A stretch of DNA of 64,000 nucleotides. Source: Chaetorhynchus papuensis. Taxonomy: Eukaryota; Chordata; Aves; Passeriformes; Rhipiduridae. Both the position numbers and the translations under genes were made by a program. The stretch spans positions 62,001 to 126,000 of the forward strand of contig VWYX01000274.1 of the NCBI GenBank assembly GCA_013396525.1. Reading direction: 5' to 3'. The number at the start of each line of letters is the position of its first letter. The stretch's first letter is position 1. Below the pieces are notes generated by a model. That model was not told where the DNA came from. It saw only the letters and a list, made by a program, of their open reading frames with translations, and ran no database searches. Below, piece by piece: positions 58,751-64,000 of this stretch.

Positions 58751-61700
58751 CTTCAGCCGGCGGGGAGGATGCTGTGCTAAAATAGTGCCCTAGAATTTAT
58801 TTGTAGAATAAATTTGTTTTTTAATGTATTTCTCACCGCTTCCCCCCCCGCCCCCCGATATAGTACCAAATATGTGTGATTTTAAAATTGAAATTAGAGC
58901 TGCGGCTTCTGTTCAACTCATTATAAGCTCCGTTGTATTTCTTGCTTAACTGCACCATAAACGTTTAAAGGGGGAAAAGACCTTTTGTAGCTGGAAGATA
59001 ACGGCAATACCAGACTTTGTTCTACTTAATGGATACAACCTACCCCTGCAATAAGTCTTTATTGTAAGTTTTATTTGCACTGTCTTCAGTTATTATAGAA
59101 AAAAACATGCCCCATGAAGCCATAAGCAACAAACCGACTCCAGGTCCTCTCACAGAAAGCTGATTCCCCAGTAATCCATACAAATTCTGTGGAATTGACT
59201 GGGATATAGTTCACTTTTTCAGGACATAATTCAACTGATTTTTCCACCATAATTTTACAGTACAGCAATATTTGGGGTTTTTTTCCTCATTCGACAACCT
59301 TGGTTCATTGAAAAACTCAGTATTTTGAGCAGGACGAGCCATGAAATTCTTAGAAAGCATGTTCAGAGACACCAAGAAAACTGTAAGTAGTAATCACCCT
59401 GGTGATTCTGAACTTTGAACTCATTGCCAGTAGAAATCAGGAGATTTTCAGTATCTGCTCTGCATGCTTATTTTGTTTTGTAAGTATTTTTTTGAACCAC
59501 CAGAATTACCTTACTTCCTCTGATAAGCCCTCCAAATTGTTAAACATTTCTGCTGTAAGTCAATTTACAGCCAGACTTGTTTTGGTTTTGGTTTTTTTGA
59601 GCAATAAGGCAGGTCATACATTTGTAGGGAATCCTTAAACTAAGAATGAAAACTAGATAAATATGGGCCTTACTGTGGGCATTAGATTTACCTTCCTTTT
59701 ATCACTGCCACATCATAAATGTCATGTGTTTGTTGAACACGTATATATATAAGAAATTTTACAGTGTAAATAAACACCATGAGTGTGTGTAGGTTTTTGC
59801 GTAAAGCAGATAATGTACTTAAATTTCTAAGAAAGGGGATGCTGAGGAAGACATTTCCTGGAATAAAAATTCTACTTATCCACTATTTGTAAAGAGGCCA
59901 ATGCAAAGTAAATTCTACAAGGACAAGAGGTTACAGAAATGGTTTAGAAAACATAATCAGTGAAGAGCTTTAGAAATCCCTGAGAAGGTGGGAATTTACT
60001 TAATTCTCCTGTGTTTTTTGACGCTGTGCGTGGATGTAATGGATTTGTATGGGATAAGTCACTATGCTCAGCTAAGTTTTCCATTTTGTGGGAATGACTG
60101 CACAGGACCAGCAGTACAAATCTCAGTGACATTCCTGAAGTACTAACCCAACCTACATTCCAGAACAGTGTTATTAGAAATAAAAAGTTTGTGTAATATG
60201 CTACACAGCTTTACAAAGTTGTTAATGTATCTGAATGTTCAGCTGTCACCTTCCTTTTGAAATACCAGCACCTATTGTTCAAGTTTCAAATAGCAGAAGA
60301 TTAGATAGGGGAAATAAAAAATGCAGTTTTCCTCAATTCTGTATATTTTAATAAGTTATTTCCTGTTGCAATATGTATTTAAGTACAGCACTAGGAAAAA
60401 ATAGTTATTATGTAACATATTCTCACTGAAACAATTTATTATTTAGGCAACATGTCTGTTGATAGAAATTTAATGTTTCAAGTTGTGAGAATACAGAAAA
60501 ACTAAAGAGCTTCCAGATTGATATTAATATCTGAAAATTGTAAATTAAAATTCACCAGACTGTAGCTTGCAATCAGTAATACTGATTATTGTATCATTAC
60601 GGTATTGTTATAATTCTGTTGCAATGCTGGCTTTTTACTTGCCAGAATATCAAAAGGATATTTAACAATAGCCTGTTTGCTCATCCTGTTCCGACCAGGT
60701 CGAAGTAGTCTTCATGTTAGTGCCCAGCTACCCCTAATCCCAGCAAATGCCAAACATCTACAAACCCCTGCACACGGGAAGTGGTTGGAAGAAACTTGAG
60801 ATTTAATTTATTTGCATTTTCTCTTGCCTTGTCACATTCAGTACTGTAGAAAGAGCCACCGTGAACTAGAAAAGCAGGAGGACTCAAGTTGTGCCCCAGT
60901 AAATTTTAAGTTTAAACCCACAGTATTTTGAGTTGCCATGGAGCAGCTGTGTGGTGTGTGGCAAATGCCAAATTTCTGGGTTCTCTCTTTTCTCAACTTT
61001 CAATGTTTGTCCAGGTCCTGAGGTTTTTGCTTTTGGGCAAAAGAATCTTGGTTTTACCAACTGTGAATTTCGTTACCCAGCTAATCTTAGGTCAGGTCAG
61101 TTCTGATGGTGTCTCCCTTCCTGAGTGGCTCAGTGTGACAGCTCTTTTCCAAATATGCCTAGAAGGGATGCAAAACAAAACCACAGTGGGGTGCATCAGC
61201 TTTCTGCAGCAATTCCAACCCTAAACACTTGCCAAAGATCTAAGACAGAGAGATTAAATCCCACTGATACGTGGCACGGCTCTTGCTCGTTTTCTCCCAG
61301 TTCCCGGGGCTGTTACAATCATCACAGGACCCATCTGTGCTGCTCTATCCCAGCCAGCCCGCGTCCAGCCCTATTCGTCATCACACACAACCAGGTTATT
61401 TATGGGGGGAAAAGAAACTTCTCTTGAGGGTCTTGTGCTTTATTCAGCTGAAGTGAGGGAGGTGTTTTAGCCCAGTGAACAGGGTAATACCTGGATGCCA
61501 CATCCCACTAGACAGAGCTTTTTTCCCAGGTTTTGCAGTAGAGGAAATGTGAAAAAGCTGCATGACACAGCATTCTGTAGTGTTGCATCTAAACCCATTT
61601 GTAGTTCCAGCTTTTATTTCAACACAGTTGGCCCAGGGCCCTAATAATAACAAGAAAATGGCGAAAGATTGCTTGTTTATGTAACTGTGAACCATGCTGA

Positions 61701-62240
61701 TACCAGCAGTGAGTATTCTGGCCATACTATCTCTTTTCTCCCCAGCAACACCGACTTTATTTTTTTCCTGAGAAAGATGGGAAGAAAAGCTCCAGCAAGG
61801 GCAAGAAATATGCTGTATATTTGAAAATAGGTTTCAAGATATGTTTTAGCTTATGTGATGAAAAAGGAAAGTCAATCACCTGAAAAAAAGCAGTTTAAGG
61901 CTTTCACTCTTATTTAAATAAGGGAAAAAATTCCCCACTAGTTTCATTATGAATTTTGAATTTGCAGTTCTTTTCTTCAGTATGGTGCCACCCTAACTGC
62001 CTGCAGGCTTACAAATATTTTGAATTAATAGTTTCATATTTCTTCTTTACTTTGATAAAGCTGTATTAGCAGTATTAAAACTAATAATAACAACTAATAC
62101 TAATAATTTCATACAAAAGTAAGAAATGGCAGTATTTAAAATACTTTTTGACTTGAACAGTTTCCCTCTCTCTGAACACTGGTTCAGTGTTTGGACTTTC
62201 CATATTCATATTTCATAGAGGCCAAATAAAAGTGACTACA
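58751..62240. other. Intergenic sequence upstream of DPY19L3
   Basis: AT-rich with no recognised exon, repeat family or RNA gene. Open frames of up to about 100 codons (for example 60928-61427) show no family resemblance. Confidence 0.6.
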
Positions 62241-64000
62241 GAGTTTAACAAAAAAAAGTTTATTACCAAAATACAATATTAAAGTCAATACGTGACAAAC
62301 TCCTGTAAAGCAAAATAAATTATTCTACCATTGTACAGTATTCCAGAAGGTAGTTAAAGTAGTACTACAGACTTTGCTTCATAGTTCCAAAGAGTCGCCT
62401 ATCAGGAACACAATCCTAGAGAGAGCTTAAGGCATGCAGCTTAATGTGCTGGATAACTTTATAAAACAAAACTCATCCTATTTAATAAGATACAGTATCA
62501 GAATTAACTGCAGTCTTTACATGTCAGTTTTCTAAATTTTTTTATACTTTGGCTATAAAAGCAGTGCCATAGTGTTACAATACCTTTTCTTAAAAAAATA
62601 CATGTACCCATGTCCATGAATATCAAATGCAAATGTAAATTTCTATTAAATATATCTTAACAAATGTTACTTTGAGCACCAACTGTACATTTCTTCAAAT
62701 GATTAAATAAGTGCTTATGAAAGAGGAAAATACAATAACTCTGACTGAATCCCACTCTATTTTTCCAGGCCAAGCATAAATCGGGAAGATGAAATATGCA
62801 CCTATTTTTCAGTACAGCCAAGTATGAATGAAGTTTGCTCTTTAGTGGAAGTATAGGCATTGCAAACAAAGCTGCAAGTTACAGTTTGTACCACAGAATA
62901 AAATCTAATTTAAACAAACAGCACGTGAATAGCTGATCACCGACAGTGCTGTGACTGAAGAGACAAAAATAGTTTAAAAGCTTAAAGAAAAGGGAAATTT
63001 GCAGTGTTAGTGACTTTGAAATGTGCTTAAAACCCCTTACAAAACATGCAACCAAGCCAGCCATACACTTTCAAAAGCAGATAACCTGAGAAACAATTTG
63101 CTTTCAGAAAAACTAAGTCTGTAATTATTTCACATGCAGAACTTCTGACAAAGTCCATGGGAATTGTGAGTGGGTAACTAATTGCAAGCAGCATGGAGAC
63201 AGCTAAAAAAAGCAAATCTCTGTGCATATGGGAAAGAATTCTTTGTTGGCATTTGTTAGGATTGATAATGGTTTTTAGAGGCAAGTAGCTTTCTACTGTT
63301 TTACAGGAACACATGGTCAAAAAGAACAAAGCAACAGGATGGCAAAGAACAGCTGTGAACTGACACATCCTGCTTAGTAATCCCATGACACTGATTCCTG
63401 GTGCACTGCACAGAGCGCTGCAAGTGTGGCTTCCACATACACCAGAGCTGCTGGTTTTGATTCAAGGTTACTGGCTTTTTAAGTCTTGCTTCACTGCCAT
63501 CTCCTTCTTAGTTCATGAATAAAAGTATTTCATATTTTATCTTTCATTAGCTGAGCAACTTTAACATAATTACACAAAAATAACAGTGTGGTAAATGTTC
63601 TTTATGTGAATACTGACTGGTAGTTTAGCATTACTAGGGATCTCACTGTCCTTTAATTTTTCCAACAAATGGGATTTCTGAATGAGAAAGTTGAGATATA
63701 TTCCAGATAATGCAGTATTTTCACATTAATTCTATGCTGAAGGTAAAATAGCAGTGTCAGTAAGACAGCACGAATATCTCATTAAAAGTTTATTATTATC
63801 TCCACTTGAATTTGGGATCATGTAAATAAATAATGTGTTTTTCAAATGTAAAATCCATCTGTAGGAATATGAAAAATAACTATTAACTGAAACTAATTGA
63901 CTCCACATATGTATTTAAAGTATTTCAAAAATTCAACACAAAAATGCTTTGACCTTAAATCCTGACCCATTCTTCAAGTCAAATGTGTACTTTCTGCTAT
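62241..64000 (-). other. Probable 3' UTR of a minus-strand gene, candidate ZNF507
   Basis: A minus-strand AATAAA (62264-62259) in the context GGTAATAAACTTTTTTT looks like a 3' terminus, and no exon is visible to its right. In mammals ZNF507 lies directly upstream of DPY19L3 on the same strand, so this is most simply the end of its last exon. The assignment is synteny-based inference; no zinc finger or other coding sequence is in the window. Confidence 0.4.

Overview
The window is vertebrate nuclear DNA and most probably avian. It has interrupted genes with GT-AG introns of 0.1-7 kb, an AT-rich background with one CpG island, several CR1 LINE tails of the kind common in birds and reptiles, and one avian ERVL-type solo LTR. 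No RNA gene, CRISPR array or prokaryotic feature was found. All exon calls are manual: each was placed by a consensus splice pair, by reading-phase continuity with both neighbours, and by recognisable protein family sequence.

Positions 1-22150 (+ strand) hold the 3' part of a type III (nonchordate-type) classical cadherin gene resembling chicken Hz-cadherin and fly DN-cadherin. Fourteen exons chain in phase into a 963-residue C-terminal part. It covers the end of the last cadherin repeat, a SEA-like nonclassic cadherin domain, EGF and laminin-G modules in alternation, one transmembrane helix, a p120-catenin-type juxtamembrane motif, and a beta-catenin-binding tail. The upstream cadherin-repeat exons lie outside the window. 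Mammals have no such gene, as far as family knowledge goes.

Positions 22150-24135 are a short intergenic space between two convergent 3' ends. It contains an AT microsatellite and a homeodomain/POU-like motif cluster.

Positions 24135-58600 (- strand) hold a complete DPY19L3 gene, encoding a tryptophan C-mannosyltransferase of the ER membrane. Eighteen coding exons sum to 2151 bases, i.e. 716 residues plus stop, the length I recall for the human protein. A 5' untranslated exon in a CpG island and a roughly 2.8 kb 3' UTR complete it. Notable details are a two-codon upstream ORF just before the start codon, a possible 27-codon acceptor extension in the first lumenal loop, and a 55-base intronic segment with strong splice sites that would act as a poison exon.

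Positions 58750-62240 are intergenic. From about 62240 to the right edge there is probably the 3' UTR of another minus-strand gene. Conserved synteny in mammals (ZNF507 then DPY19L3) makes ZNF507 the likely owner, but no coding sequence of it is visible.

The two main genes are functionally unrelated: one is a cell adhesion receptor, the other an ER glycosylation enzyme. What is most worth a second look is the survival of an intact nonchordate-type cadherin next to DPY19L3, followed by the alternative-splicing candidates in DPY19L3.
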